DNA from: Persicobacter diffluens
GTDB lineage: Bacteria; Bacteroidota; Bacteroidia; Cytophagales; Cyclobacteriaceae
Length of the DNA: 64,000 bases
Direction of reading: 5' to 3'
Assembly: GCF_036244895.1 (NCBI RefSeq)
Contig: NZ_BQKE01000002.1
Coordinates: 1,178,001 to 1,242,000 of the forward strand
The notes beneath the pieces are model-generated. The model was given only the letters and a program-made list of their open reading frames with translations. It ran no database searches and was not told where the DNA came from. This document shows, piece by piece, positions 8,557-16,304 of this stretch; the first letter of the stretch is position 1; each line of letters starts with the position of its first letter. A program made the position numbers and the translations under genes.

Positions 8557-9774
8557 ATGAAAAGAAATTTAGCTGTTAAAGTATTGGCATTAGCCCTTAT
8601 GACCTTGGTTTTCCCCCAATGGACAATGGCTCAGGATGCCCAGGATGCGGAACAAATCAATGCGAACCTTCCAGAGAAGGGGAAGTTATATTTGGCACCA
8701 ATCCCCGTATTAGCCTCTAATCCTGCTTTTGGATTTGTATATGGAGCCGCCGCCTCCGGGGGTATTTTCTTCGGTGACCCGCAAGCTACTCGCATGTCGT
8801 CTGCTTTATTGACCGCGACTTATAGCACCAAGAATCAATTGATGTTTACTTTCAAGCCCATCGTTTATACCAATAACGACGATTGGAATTTGTTAGGAGA
8901 TTATCGCGTGTTCTTCTCTTCTCAAAACACCTATGGTTTAGGAACCGGCGCCCCAGCTACTCCTATTGATGATTATTTGGGAGAGCAGCCGATGGATTTT
9001 GATTTGATCAGATTACACCAAACGGCATTAAGAAAAATTAAACCTAATTTATATGCGGGTATGGGTTATCATTTGGATGTATTCTCTAATATTGATGACA
9101 CCATGCTGGATGAAGAGGGACAGCGCATTGAAACGGATCATGATCGTTATTCCAAGGAAAAAGGATTCGAAACCGATGGCTACACCATTTCAGGAGTTTC
9201 TGCGAACTTGATCTATGATAGTCGTGACAATGTAGCCAACCCTTATTCCGGAAGATATGCCTTTCTTTCGTATAAGATGAATGCCGAGTTCTTGGGTAGT
9301 ACTAAAGGTTCCTCTACTTTATGGATGGAATACCGTGACTACTTCTCTGTATCAAAGAAAAATCCACGTAACTTGATTGCGCTGTGGACATACGGACATT
9401 TTGTGACTTCAGGTGATGTACCTTATATGGCTTTGCCTTCTATTGGTTGGGATCAGATGGGCCGTTCCGGTCGTGCTTTCCCGCAAGGAAGGTTCCGTGG
9501 CGAAAATATTTACTATTTGGAGGCAGAATATCGTTTTGGCATTCCGGTAGTGAGAAAAAATCCAGATCTATTGGGTGGGGTAATTTTTGCCAATACCACT
9601 TCAACTTCCTCCGCTATGGATGAGGTGAAATTATTCCAGGAGATGCAGGTAGCAGTAGGTGCAGGTCTTCGGGTAATGATTAATAAGAAAGCTAGAACGA
9701 ATTTAGCGATTGACTATGGACGCTCTTTCAATGGTGAAGGTGCGGTATACATTGGATTAACCGAATATTTTTAA
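8557..9774 (+). CDS. Omp85/BamA-like outer-membrane beta-barrel protein
   Basis: This 405-residue protein has a signal peptide ending TMAQ and then a barrel made of alternating strands. It contains the RFRG-type motif (GRFRGENIYYLEAEYRFG, about residues 310-327), VSANLIYDSRDNVANPYSG, and a C-terminal strand ending in Phe (VYIGLTEYF). These are marks of the surface-antigen/Omp85 barrel (PF01103 type). No POTRA domains are present, so this is the barrel alone, unlike full BamA or TamA. Function is unknown; it may be a transporter or assembly helper. A GTG at 8533 is in frame, but ATG at 8557 starts right before MKRNLAVK, a normal signal peptide. It is monocistronic, with a terminator after it. 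Confidence 0.8.
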   Translation: MKRNLAVKVLALALMTLVFPQWTMAQDAQDAEQINANLPEKGKLYLAPIPVLASNPAFGFVYGAAASGGIFFGDPQATRMSSALLTATYSTKNQLMFTFKPIVYTNNDDWNLLGDYRVFFSSQNTYGLGTGAPATPIDDYLGEQPMDFDLIRLHQTALRKIKPNLYAGMGYHLDVFSNIDDTMLDEEGQRIETDHDRYSKEKGFETDGYTISGVSANLIYDSRDNVANPYSGRYAFLSYKMNAEFLGSTKGSSTLWMEYRDYFSVSKKNPRNLIALWTYGHFVTSGDVPYMALPSIGWDQMGRSGRAFPQGRFRGENIYYLEAEYRFGIPVVRKNPDLLGGVIFANTTSTSSAMDEVKLFQEMQVAVGAGLRVMINKKARTNLAIDYGRSFNGEGAVYIGLTEYF

Positions 9775-9793
9775 AATATAATTTTCTAATTTG

Positions 9794-9822
9794 AGGCCGC
9801 TCCGCTAGGGGCGGCCTTTTTT
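9794..9822 (+). terminator. Rho-independent terminator
   Basis: AGGCCGC (9794-9800) / GCGGCCT (9811-9817) stem followed by a T-run, 20 bp after the Omp85-like stop. Confidence 0.88.
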
Positions 9823-9825
9823 GTG

Positions 9826-9880
9826 GTTAACCCGGATTATTCATGCTTGAATCCTCGTTTAGCTTTAGGCGGGCAAATTA
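9826..9880 (+). repeat. Family A short repeat, copy A4 (left end only)
   Basis: GTTAACCCGGATTATTCATGC and the following TGAATCCTC...TTTAGC match the left end of copy A2. The similarity fades after about 55 bp, so this is a truncated copy at the 3' end of the DUF2254 gene. Confidence 0.55.
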
Positions 9881-9930
9881 GGTTTCTGTACTGCATAATG
9901 CTTAAGTATAAACCCGCTGGACTCAAACCA

Positions 9931-11271
9931 TCAGCCATTCGCATCATCTTCATCTTCGGGAAAAACCTGTTTAAATCTTTTTTTCAAATCCTGCAAATCC
10001 TGTGCTTCGGTAAAGGTCTGCTCCGCCATGTTTAACACGAGTTGCATGTGGTTTTTAATGCTATTTTTTTCGGGCGGTTCTTCGGCAAAACCATATATGG
10101 CGATCAGGGCATCCATTAATCTGATGACCACGGAGGGGGTATCATGTGCATTTTGACGAATTTGGTTAAAAGCAGTATCCATCATGCCCGAATAGGTAAC
10201 GGTGTCGACGATCAGCCTCAGGTTTTTTTTGTCATCAAAATGATGGCGTGCAGGAAAGGGCACCTTCAGCAAATACACCATGGTGGTTGAAAGGTTATCA
10301 ATACAGGCAATGGCGGTAAATGGATCATTAATGCCGGGAGATAGCGCCCGCACAGCAATTTCCACCATTTGGTGGAGGGAATATTCCGGATCCTGCTGCG
10401 GGCTTCGGGTGCTGCCCATAATGAGGTGCTCCTCAATTTTTTTGAGTGGCCCCTCCTCTAAGGGTTGTATACAATGGTAGGTGGCCAGCTCGGCTCCTTT
10501 TAGTAAATAGCTGCCCACCCGATGATGCATTTCCATTAGACCTCCCCATTTACAGATTAGCTTTAATAGGGCCTGTTGGTCAATATAACGAAGGTAACCA
10601 TCTCTTGAGCATTTGATTTTTTGTTGATGCAAATACAGGCTTTTGTTTTGATCCTCCTTCCATTCATCGGTAAGCCCGGAATGGGAGATCTCCGCATTTT
10701 TGCTTTTGGGGAAAATGGAAGAGATGTTGAGGCTCAGGCTTTTGGAGATATCGGCCACTACTTTATCAGCCTGTATGCTGATGGCGATATGATGGATGTA
10801 AACCACCAGCATCATAATATTTACCATAGCGAGTATGACCGCCACGAATATGGAAATAGTTGGAATGAATTGCGCCGGTTCTTGCTCCTCAATCATGTTC
10901 ATGATCAGCAGGCAATATAAATAGGTGGAGATGTAAGCGCCCAATACCACCTGATTCAGCCGGTCGTACATGAAATTATTAATGAGTCGGGGGCCCAGCT
11001 GAGAAGAGGCCAGGGTTAACACCACCAGGGTAATAGAAAAAACGGTGCTGGCCATGCTAATCATAGCGGAGGAAATAGTGCTTAACAAACTTCTGGCAGA
11101 GGACAGGCTGCTTACAAAAAGGAATCTAAACAAACCTTTCGGCCTAAAATCCAGGTTGATATCAATCATCAGTAAGGTATATGCAAGAGCAATGGCCCCC
11201 AAGATGATCATCACCGGAATGAACCAAAAGGTAGAAATGAGGTGTTGCCAGAAAAAGCGTAATTTTTGCAT
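9931..11271 (-). CDS. DUF2254 family integral membrane protein
   Basis: The product has 446 residues. The N-terminal half carries about four transmembrane segments: FWFIPVMIILGAIALAYTLL, a stretch around MASTVFSITLVVLTLAS, VVLGAYISTYLYCLLIM and ISIFVAVILAMVNIMMLVVY. The conserved SSQLGPRLINNFM follows the second. The C-terminal half is soluble, with EIAVRALSPGINDPFTAIACID, a DUF2254 hallmark, then a regulatory-looking helical end. The family is widespread, with no established function; a channel-like role has been suggested from its topology. It is convergent with the Omp85-like gene and has no co-oriented neighbour. ATG 11271 follows directly from a gap filled with repeats B2 and A2. Confidence 0.85.
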   Translation of the reverse strand: MQKLRFFWQHLISTFWFIPVMIILGAIALAYTLLMIDINLDFRPKGLFRFLFVSSLSSARSLLSTISSAMISMASTVFSITLVVLTLASSQLGPRLINNFMYDRLNQVVLGAYISTYLYCLLIMNMIEEQEPAQFIPTISIFVAVILAMVNIMMLVVYIHHIAISIQADKVVADISKSLSLNISSIFPKSKNAEISHSGLTDEWKEDQNKSLYLHQQKIKCSRDGYLRYIDQQALLKLICKWGGLMEMHHRVGSYLLKGAELATYHCIQPLEEGPLKKIEEHLIMGSTRSPQQDPEYSLHQMVEIAVRALSPGINDPFTAIACIDNLSTTMVYLLKVPFPARHHFDDKKNLRLIVDTVTYSGMMDTAFNQIRQNAHDTPSVVIRLMDALIAIYGFAEEPPEKNSIKNHMQLVLNMAEQTFTEAQDLQDLKKRFKQVFPEDEDDANG

Positions 11272-11373
11272 CCATTAGTTTACTGATTACTAAGTATCAA
11301 AGGTTGGTTGGACACATTTTGTTCGCTATTCAGTAGAGGAATAGCGCCAAAGTACAAATTTATCGGGATCATC

Positions 11374-11531
11374 AAGAACGCGTTTATAAGCCACCAATCG
11401 TATCGAAAATTTGATAATTGCAGGAGGGATCCCCGATCATTTTGAGAGAGTGGCCACGCTATTGTGGAGCAATTACCCAAAATCACTTCCCATAATTTGA
11501 ATTTGCAGCCGGATGGTGTGCTTGTAAACAT
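11374..11531 (-). repeat. Family B short repeat, copy B2 (inverted)
   Basis: Read on the minus strand: ACAAGCACACCATCCGGCTG, then GCAAATTC, ending in GGCTTATAAACGCG. It aligns along its length with B1 and B3. It directly abuts family A copy A2 (4 bp apart). Confidence 0.6.
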
Positions 11532-11535
11532 GCCT

Positions 11536-11735
11536 TTACCCGAAATATTCATGCTTCAATCCTCCTTTAGCTGCAAGGCGGAAAAAATGAAGGAGTTTTT
11601 CCTATTTCTAGGTTTTCCCAACGAAACAGATGAATGAGGCGAAAGCAAGCTTGCCCAATTTTGGGCTTTGAAAATCAATGAAAATAAACCCTTTATTATT
11701 GGTTAATAAATATAGTGGTGAATAATTCGGGTTAA
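11536..11735 (+). repeat. Family A short repeat, copy A2 (complete)
   Basis: This 200-bp copy is used as the reference. The left end TTACCCGAAATATTCATGC is inverted relative to the right end GTGAATAATTCGGGTTAA (11718-11735). The body includes CTTTAGCTGCAAGGCGGAAA, CCCAACGAAACAGATGAATG, GAGGCGAAAGCAAGC and a TTGGGCT-type stretch. It has no ORF. The layout is that of a MITE-like element. Confidence 0.7.
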
Positions 11736-11885
11736 AACCAGGAAGGAGTCGTAGTCGGGGGATGGAATCAGCAGCATTTGGATGGATTAACTGGCACCAT
11801 TCGAACCGAAATAATGCATTACGGTCTTATTCGCTAATTTTCTTCAAGAGCTAGAGAAAAGGGCTTATTTTTAAATCAAAAAAAA

Positions 11886-12875
11886 ATGAAGGTCGCAGAC
11901 TTACGCAGTCAACTAAAAACACTAAAGCAGGAGGAAATTGTCCAGCTGGCAGTGGAATTTTACAAATTAATACCCAAAGCAAAGAAAGAGGATCATGATC
12001 TTGACGGATTAATTATGAATCCTAAAAGGGCCAAAACCACTACAGCCAAAACCACACTCAGTTTACAAGATATGAAGGTGGATATTGAAAATTTTGTAGA
12101 TAATGCCAAAAATCAATATTACCTGATGCCGAATAGGGTAGTCCCCAAAAAGGAACGATCTACCTGGAGATTTAAAGTTAAACGATGGTATAAAGAATTA
12201 TTGTTAGACAATAGAAAGGATAAGGATGTTCTCCTGCAAAACGAATTATTGGTAAGCTTGTACAACTTATTGATAGCGGGCAGGGATTACCATTATTTTT
12301 CCGCCGATGATCCTTTTGAATCTGTAGGTATTGAGCAGGCGACCTTTTATCAGGAAATAGTGCTTCAGCTTCAGCAAAAATTGGGAAAAGCAGATGCGGT
12401 CGAACAAAGTATTCAACTGATTATTGGTGACCGCAATTACTTGTATTCGTTTTCTACAGATCTGATCGATGTACTGATCAGGAGTTTGGATATTCCGGAT
12501 TTAAAGTACAAAGGTATTGAGGTCGTGGAAAGTGAAATCAGGAAGCTGAACGATAAGGCGGCCACATCAACCTATGATTTTTCAAATTATAAGTTTATAG
12601 AAAAAAATAATAGGCTTGCTGAATTGGGCCTCAGGATATATTGCGACCTTTTTGAATTCGAAGAAGGCATAGCATTCTTTAAGCAATATTATTTGGAAGA
12701 AAGGGCAGGGGTGAAGTTATGTGCGTTGATCAATGTTTTATTCTATTTAGGTGAAAAAGAGTTGATATTGAGTGAAATAGAGTTGTCTCGAGCGAAGGGG
12801 GAAAAACCAAGGATTAAAGTTGAGCAACTGTATGATTTCATTAAAGAAGAGGGCCACTTGCCAAGCTATTTTTGA
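11886..12875 (+). CDS. DUF6155-like cytoplasmic protein of unknown function
   Basis: A 329-residue protein, mostly helical, with no signal peptide or membrane segment. The N-terminus (MKVADLRSQLKTLKQEEIVQLAVEFYKLIPK) resembles DUF6155 proteins; the match is from memory and only moderately firm. The rest is Lys/Glu/Leu-rich without a catalytic motif. A second conserved-looking block is FYQEIVLQLQQKLGKADA. The gene lies alone between two same-orientation family A repeats (A2 ends 150 bp upstream; A3 begins at its stop codon), and the terminal TGA overlaps the edge of A3. This suggests that either the element landed at the 3' end and supplied the stop, or the gene was brought in with the repeats. 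Confidence 0.6.
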   Translation: MKVADLRSQLKTLKQEEIVQLAVEFYKLIPKAKKEDHDLDGLIMNPKRAKTTTAKTTLSLQDMKVDIENFVDNAKNQYYLMPNRVVPKKERSTWRFKVKRWYKELLLDNRKDKDVLLQNELLVSLYNLLIAGRDYHYFSADDPFESVGIEQATFYQEIVLQLQQKLGKADAVEQSIQLIIGDRNYLYSFSTDLIDVLIRSLDIPDLKYKGIEVVESEIRKLNDKAATSTYDFSNYKFIEKNNRLAELGLRIYCDLFEFEEGIAFFKQYYLEERAGVKLCALINVLFYLGEKELILSEIELSRAKGEKPRIKVEQLYDFIKEEGHLPSYF

Positions 12876-13095
12876 TAAGCCCGAAAGATGCATGCTTTCA
12901 CTTTTCCTGCTAAGTCGGGAAAAGTGAAGGATTAGCTTCCTTTCTTGAGTTTTTCCCAACGAAGCAGATGAAGGAGGAGAAAGCAGCCCACTCCAGTTTG
13001 GGCTATTAATAGCCAAATAAAAACAGTAATAATGCATTGGTTGTGAGTTGTTTGGGTTTTGTGATTAAATTCAGCGATGAATAATTCGGCTTATA
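12875..13095 (+). repeat. Family A short repeat, copy A3
   Basis: The left end, ATAAGCCCGAAAGATGCATGC, is degenerate; the right end is GATGAATAATTCGGCTTATAA. The body keeps CCCAACGAAGCAGATGAAGG and AGGAGAAAGCAGCCC, then TTTGGGCTATTAA. The ends are inverted copies of each other (TTATAAGCCGAAT / ATAAGCCCGAA). The next 560 bp to 13655 hold only what looks like decayed coding sequence (13540-13652). Confidence 0.6.
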
Positions 13096-13539
13096 AAAAC
13101 CGGAACAATGGCTTCAACCGGCTGAAAAAACAGGCTTAATTTGCATAGTCAGGGCTTTTTCGTAAAAGCTAACTCAGCCATTCAACACCTTATATTTAAT
13201 CATCAATCGTTTCTTTTTCATTTTTTATTGATAAAAAACGAAACAAAAAAATCAAGGCTGTGATCAATGTTGGCGGGACAAAGAACCTGCTGACGGAATC
13301 CATCAGGGCGACATTTGGAGAAGTCAGGAGACTAGTGGAATATGGCTAAAATGTCGCTGTGATGCTTTCTTGTCGCCAGCAGCACCTTTGACTATCCGCC
13401 CATTGATCAAGGCCCGACTGTTGATGTGGAAGATGCTATACTATTAAGTCAATACTGTAAAAGATAGTAATTTAACTCATTAACAAGCGCTCAAATCAAA
13501 ATAGCCTCTCATCGGGAACCAGATCATTTCTATAATTTG

Positions 13540-13652
13540 TAGTTTTATGAAAAAGCCGTGTTTGGATAGTTGAATCTGGTGGTGTACCATGGCGGCTGAG
13601 CCTATATTGTTTTTTATTTCACCAGCAGAGGCGGAGGGTATGATGGATTAAA
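13540..13652 (+). pseudogene. Possible decayed gene fragment
   Basis: One frame reads like protein but is broken by two in-frame stops: FYEKAVFG-stop-LNLVVYHGG-stop-AYIVFYFTSRGGGYDGLKG, then a stop. Upstream (13260-13350) another stretch, VINVGGTKNLLTESIRA..., also ends early. No family was recognised; these may be remnants of an eroded gene. Confidence 0.25.
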
Positions 13653-13655
13653 GGG

Positions 13656-14411
13656 TTAGTGGCCTGCGTAAACCCTGTGAGTCCCGTCATCCAGAAATTG
13701 AATCCGCGGTAATTGTTGGGTTTCTTCGAAGTAGTCATAGGCCTTTGCTAGAGAAAACCACAACTGTTCCGTTGCCTTTGAAACAGGATGCTGCTCTTTC
13801 AAATTCCGGATGTTGGATACTGTCATTTTAGCAGGGAAAATGGTGACCGGGATGCGTGCTTGACCATTGTTTCGTGCTTCCACACAGGCCATATATAATT
13901 CCATTATGCCTTCATCCTCAATAGGGACACAGCCGATGGTTACACAGGCGCCATGAATGAAAATATCTCCTCCGAGGGCGGCCTGATGTCCCAGAATTTT
14001 ATCCGAAGCATTGGGGTAGTTGATGCCTAAAGATAAATAGTAGTTGCTGCTGGGGTTAAAACGGTCAATATGATAAAAGCCTTCCGGTACTTGCCGGTCT
14101 CCTTGTTGACGTTTAGGTCCATAGTTCCCCGAAGAAGCACAAATGGGAAAGGTTTTCAGGTAATGAAATTTTTTATCCCCATTGTTCTTTGCATATAAAA
14201 CCAGCTCTTGCTCTTTTTTGAATACCTGAAGGTAAAGGTTAAAGGCCTGAAGATGGATGCCCTTCTCCTTTAGGAGTTTATCAAAATCCTGTTGTTTTTG
14301 CGCATAGGCATAGCGTACCCTCGGATAGCGACATTGTGCTTTTTTGAAATCATTCTCCGGCAGGAAAAACAGTTTGATCAGGAGGAACAGAATGGCAGGG
14401 GAAGGTAGCAT
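13656..14411 (-). CDS. L,D-transpeptidase (YkuD family, YafK-like)
   Basis: This 251-residue protein has an N-terminal hydrophobic segment (AILFLLIKLFFL), a signal peptide or anchor. The YkuD catalytic signature is IHGACVTIGC, with His153 and nucleophile Cys161 (H-x6-G-C). Other family features are SGNYGPKRQQGDRQVPEGFY and the long ILGHQAALGGDIFIHG. Such enzymes form or edit 3-3 peptidoglycan cross-links, or tether proteins to peptidoglycan, in the periplasm. It lies 21 bp downstream of the DUF1287 gene on the same strand, so the two are probably one cell-envelope operon. Confidence 0.88.
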   Translation of the reverse strand: MLPSPAILFLLIKLFFLPENDFKKAQCRYPRVRYAYAQKQQDFDKLLKEKGIHLQAFNLYLQVFKKEQELVLYAKNNGDKKFHYLKTFPICASSGNYGPKRQQGDRQVPEGFYHIDRFNPSSNYYLSLGINYPNASDKILGHQAALGGDIFIHGACVTIGCVPIEDEGIMELYMACVEARNNGQARIPVTIFPAKMTVSNIRNLKEQHPVSKATEQLWFSLAKAYDYFEETQQLPRIQFLDDGTHRVYAGH

Positions 14412-14432
14412 AATAGTTTTTTGAATGGTATG

Positions 14433-15005
14433 TTAATCCGGATACCGATAATGTCCGATAATTTCCCAGGCAAACAGACAATCCTCCAGCACCTGCCCCC
14501 GGCCAATATTATGCACGATTAATGGTCTGCTTCCCTGCCTGCTTTTCTGATCCACTACCAGGCCAATATGTAAGACTCCACCTCCCAAATCCCAGGCCAC
14601 AATATCTCCCGGTAGATAATCCTCTGCCCTTTGACTTTTTCCTTTAGTCATTCCTTTCCGGTTGAAAAAGGTCATCAGATTGGCCACCCGACGATGGTCG
14701 ATATTCGTGTCCGGTTTTTTCAGTCCCCAAATAGTGGGGTACAGGTCAAAATGTGCGATCATGTCCTCATGCACTTCCTTTTGCAGATCAATTCCCTGTA
14801 GGCGGTAGGCCCGGATCACCACGTCCGTACAGACGCCCCGATCCGCGGGTACATCTCCTCCAGGGTAGGCTATCGCCACATAAGCCGGGTCGTACACCAC
14901 TTTCTGGCGGGTAAGGGCCATGGCGCTTTCAGACAGAGAGGTGGTTGACTGAGCAAAGCCCGGGTAGGTAATCAGGGAGAAAAAGAGCAGCAATAGTTTT
15001 TGCAT
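14433..15005 (-). CDS. DUF1287 protein, NlpC/P60-like cell-wall hydrolase fold
   Basis: A 190-residue exported protein with a signal peptide ending GFAQ. The DUF1287 block shows PAYVAIAYPGGDVPADRGVCTD, with probable nucleophile Cys59, and GGGVLHIGLVVD, with His146. This Cys/His spacing fits the NlpC/P60 papain-like fold. The family is thought to act on peptidoglycan peptides or similar amides, but the substrate is not proven. It is the first gene of a two-gene operon with the L,D-transpeptidase and is divergent from the HTH gene at 15137. Confidence 0.85.
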   Translation of the reverse strand: MQKLLLLFFSLITYPGFAQSTTSLSESAMALTRQKVVYDPAYVAIAYPGGDVPADRGVCTDVVIRAYRLQGIDLQKEVHEDMIAHFDLYPTIWGLKKPDTNIDHRRVANLMTFFNRKGMTKGKSQRAEDYLPGDIVAWDLGGGVLHIGLVVDQKSRQGSRPLIVHNIGRGQVLEDCLFAWEIIGHYRYPD

Positions 15006-15136
15006 GGGTGTAGCGGTTAATATTGGAGAAAAATCAATATAGAAAATTGTGGTTTTGGGTGCAAGTTGGGACTTTTTATCTCAGCGGTCAGAAACATTTG
15101 AGATGGATCATCACTTATAGGATAAAATATCGATTA

Positions 15137-15748
15137 ATGTACCTGACCTACGCAGAACGTTGCCGGATTGATCTCTACCATTCCCTGGGAATGAGTAATG
15201 CCAAAATCGCCCGATTATTGGATCGGCATGTGTCCACCATTGGTCGGGAGTTGAAGCGCAATAAATTATTTGGAGAATATGATGCCCGGCTGGCCCAGCG
15301 GCGCTATGAATGCCGGAAAATTTTTGTAGGACTTAAGAGCCATTTGTGGTGTGGATATTTTAGGCCAACACCCTATAAAATCAAGCCCTTTATCCGGCGC
15401 ATTACCCAATGGTTTTCCGATTATTTTGATGATTTCCTGCGTTTGCGCACCATCAATTATGGTCTGATGAATTTCAATCTCCGATGGCGTCATCAGGTAC
15501 GGCTGCTCAAAACTAAAGGCCCCTGGTGGTATGGTGCGATGGCGCGCTGGATACTTCGGATCTGGGATTTGGAACCCGAGGCTCTCGCCCGCCAGCAAGT
15601 CGAAGCCGAAGAAGAACGTCAGCGGAATGAATCCATTGCCAAAATGTTGGATGAACTGGATCAAAGTGTAAAAGCGCTGGCTGAAAAGATAGAGGCCCTT
15701 TCTTCAAAACCCAAAATCCCCGAGGCCATAGCGCTTCGGGCTGCTTAG
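15137..15748 (+). CDS. Orphan IS30-type helix-turn-helix protein
   Basis: This 203-residue protein starts with an IS30-family transposase HTH (residues ~1-43: YLTYAERCRIDLYHSLGMSN, then KIARLLDRHVSTIGRELKRN). The catalytic DDE domain is absent. Instead there is an aromatic and basic middle (WWYGAMARWILRIWDLEPEA) and a C-terminal coiled coil rich in Glu/Gln (RQQVEAEEERQRNESIAKML). A longer frame begins at 15023, but its first 38 residues have no HTH homology. ATG 15137 gives the normal HTH opening. It may be a domesticated DNA-binding protein or a repurposed transposase N-terminus. No inverted repeats were seen around it. A terminator follows 65 bp downstream. Confidence 0.6.
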   Translation: MYLTYAERCRIDLYHSLGMSNAKIARLLDRHVSTIGRELKRNKLFGEYDARLAQRRYECRKIFVGLKSHLWCGYFRPTPYKIKPFIRRITQWFSDYFDDFLRLRTINYGLMNFNLRWRHQVRLLKTKGPWWYGAMARWILRIWDLEPEALARQQVEAEEERQRNESIAKMLDELDQSVKALAEKIEALSSKPKIPEAIALRAA

Positions 15749-15812
15749 GCTGCCCCATAATTCCTTAAAGCACCTCAAACTTCTTTAAATGTTAACATTT
15801 CTCTGGGAATGC

Positions 15813-15843
15813 GTGCGCTGTCCGATATGGCAGCGCTTTTTTT
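15813..15843 (+). terminator. Rho-independent terminator
   Basis: GCGCTG (15815-15820) / CAGCGC (15831-15836) stem with a T-run; it ends the HTH transcription unit and marks the last host-like sequence before the island. Confidence 0.82.
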
Positions 15844-15899
15844 GTGGAGGTAAGTGGCGCCCGGTCTTCATTAGTAGTTATTTCACTTGTTATTTCCCC

Positions 15900-15940
15900 G
15901 AACTTAAGGAGTTGCAATTGCTCACGTGCAGCATTTTTTT
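15900..15940 (+). repeat. Left copy of 41-bp direct repeat flanking the accessory island
   Basis: It matches 22785-22825 at 37 of 41 positions. The central GTTGCAATTGCTCACGTGC is identical, followed by (A/T)GCATTTTTTT. It contains the palindromes GCAATTGC and CACGTG. The two copies lie 6,885 bp apart and bracket all the AT-rich genes. From here to 16284 no gene was recognised; the short ORF at 15959-16162 looks random. Confidence 0.7.
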
Positions 15941-16230
15941 TAAGAGGGAAAGCCTATTTTGAATGGAAGCCTTTTTAAGTTTTATTTTTCCGGCAAGAGA
16001 AGAGGAAGAGAGCAAGAACAAGTAAGAATAATTTTTTGTAAGCATTTAGATGACCAAATGTTATACCGGAAGACCGTGATCATTTTTTTGAGCGTGCTTG
16101 GTGAATGGCCAATTGTTGGAATTGCCACATTAGGATGTTTGTTTGATTATTTTGTATTTTGAGCATTGCTGTAGCCGCCGGATTGGACGGCTATACGGCA
16201 TGCATGATGGAGTATTACTTGGTGGCTATT

Positions 16231-16291
16231 GATCATATGATCGTTTTGATTGGCTATAGATCACTAAGTGATCGATATACGGATGTTAGCA
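16231..16291 (+). promoter_or_regulatory. Cassette-like left boundary (GTTAGCA) with GATC palindromes upstream of RES gene
   Basis: Two palindromes lie in tandem: GATCATATGATC (16231-16242) and GATCACTAAGTGATC (16259-16273). They are followed by GTTAGCA at 16285-16291, 14 bp before the RES-gene ATG. GTTAGCA is the same seven-base core that ends the attC-like site at 18426-18432, so it is a plausible cassette start. The palindromes could be operators. No clear TGCTAAC partner lies upstream, so a complete attC here is not claimed. Confidence 0.4.
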
Positions 16292-16304
16292 AATATTAAG
16301 AAAA

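Noticed and set aside
15137..15748. Complete IS30 insertion sequence
   Set aside because: No catalytic domain, no inverted ends and no target duplication were found.
15959..16162. 67-codon ORF at the island's left edge
   Set aside because: No homology-like motif, no promoter or terminator; probably chance.
16231..16291. Complete attC or attI at the left end of the island
   Set aside because: Only the GTTAGCA core is clear; no matching TGCTAAC arm and no integrase were found, so only a boundary is claimed.
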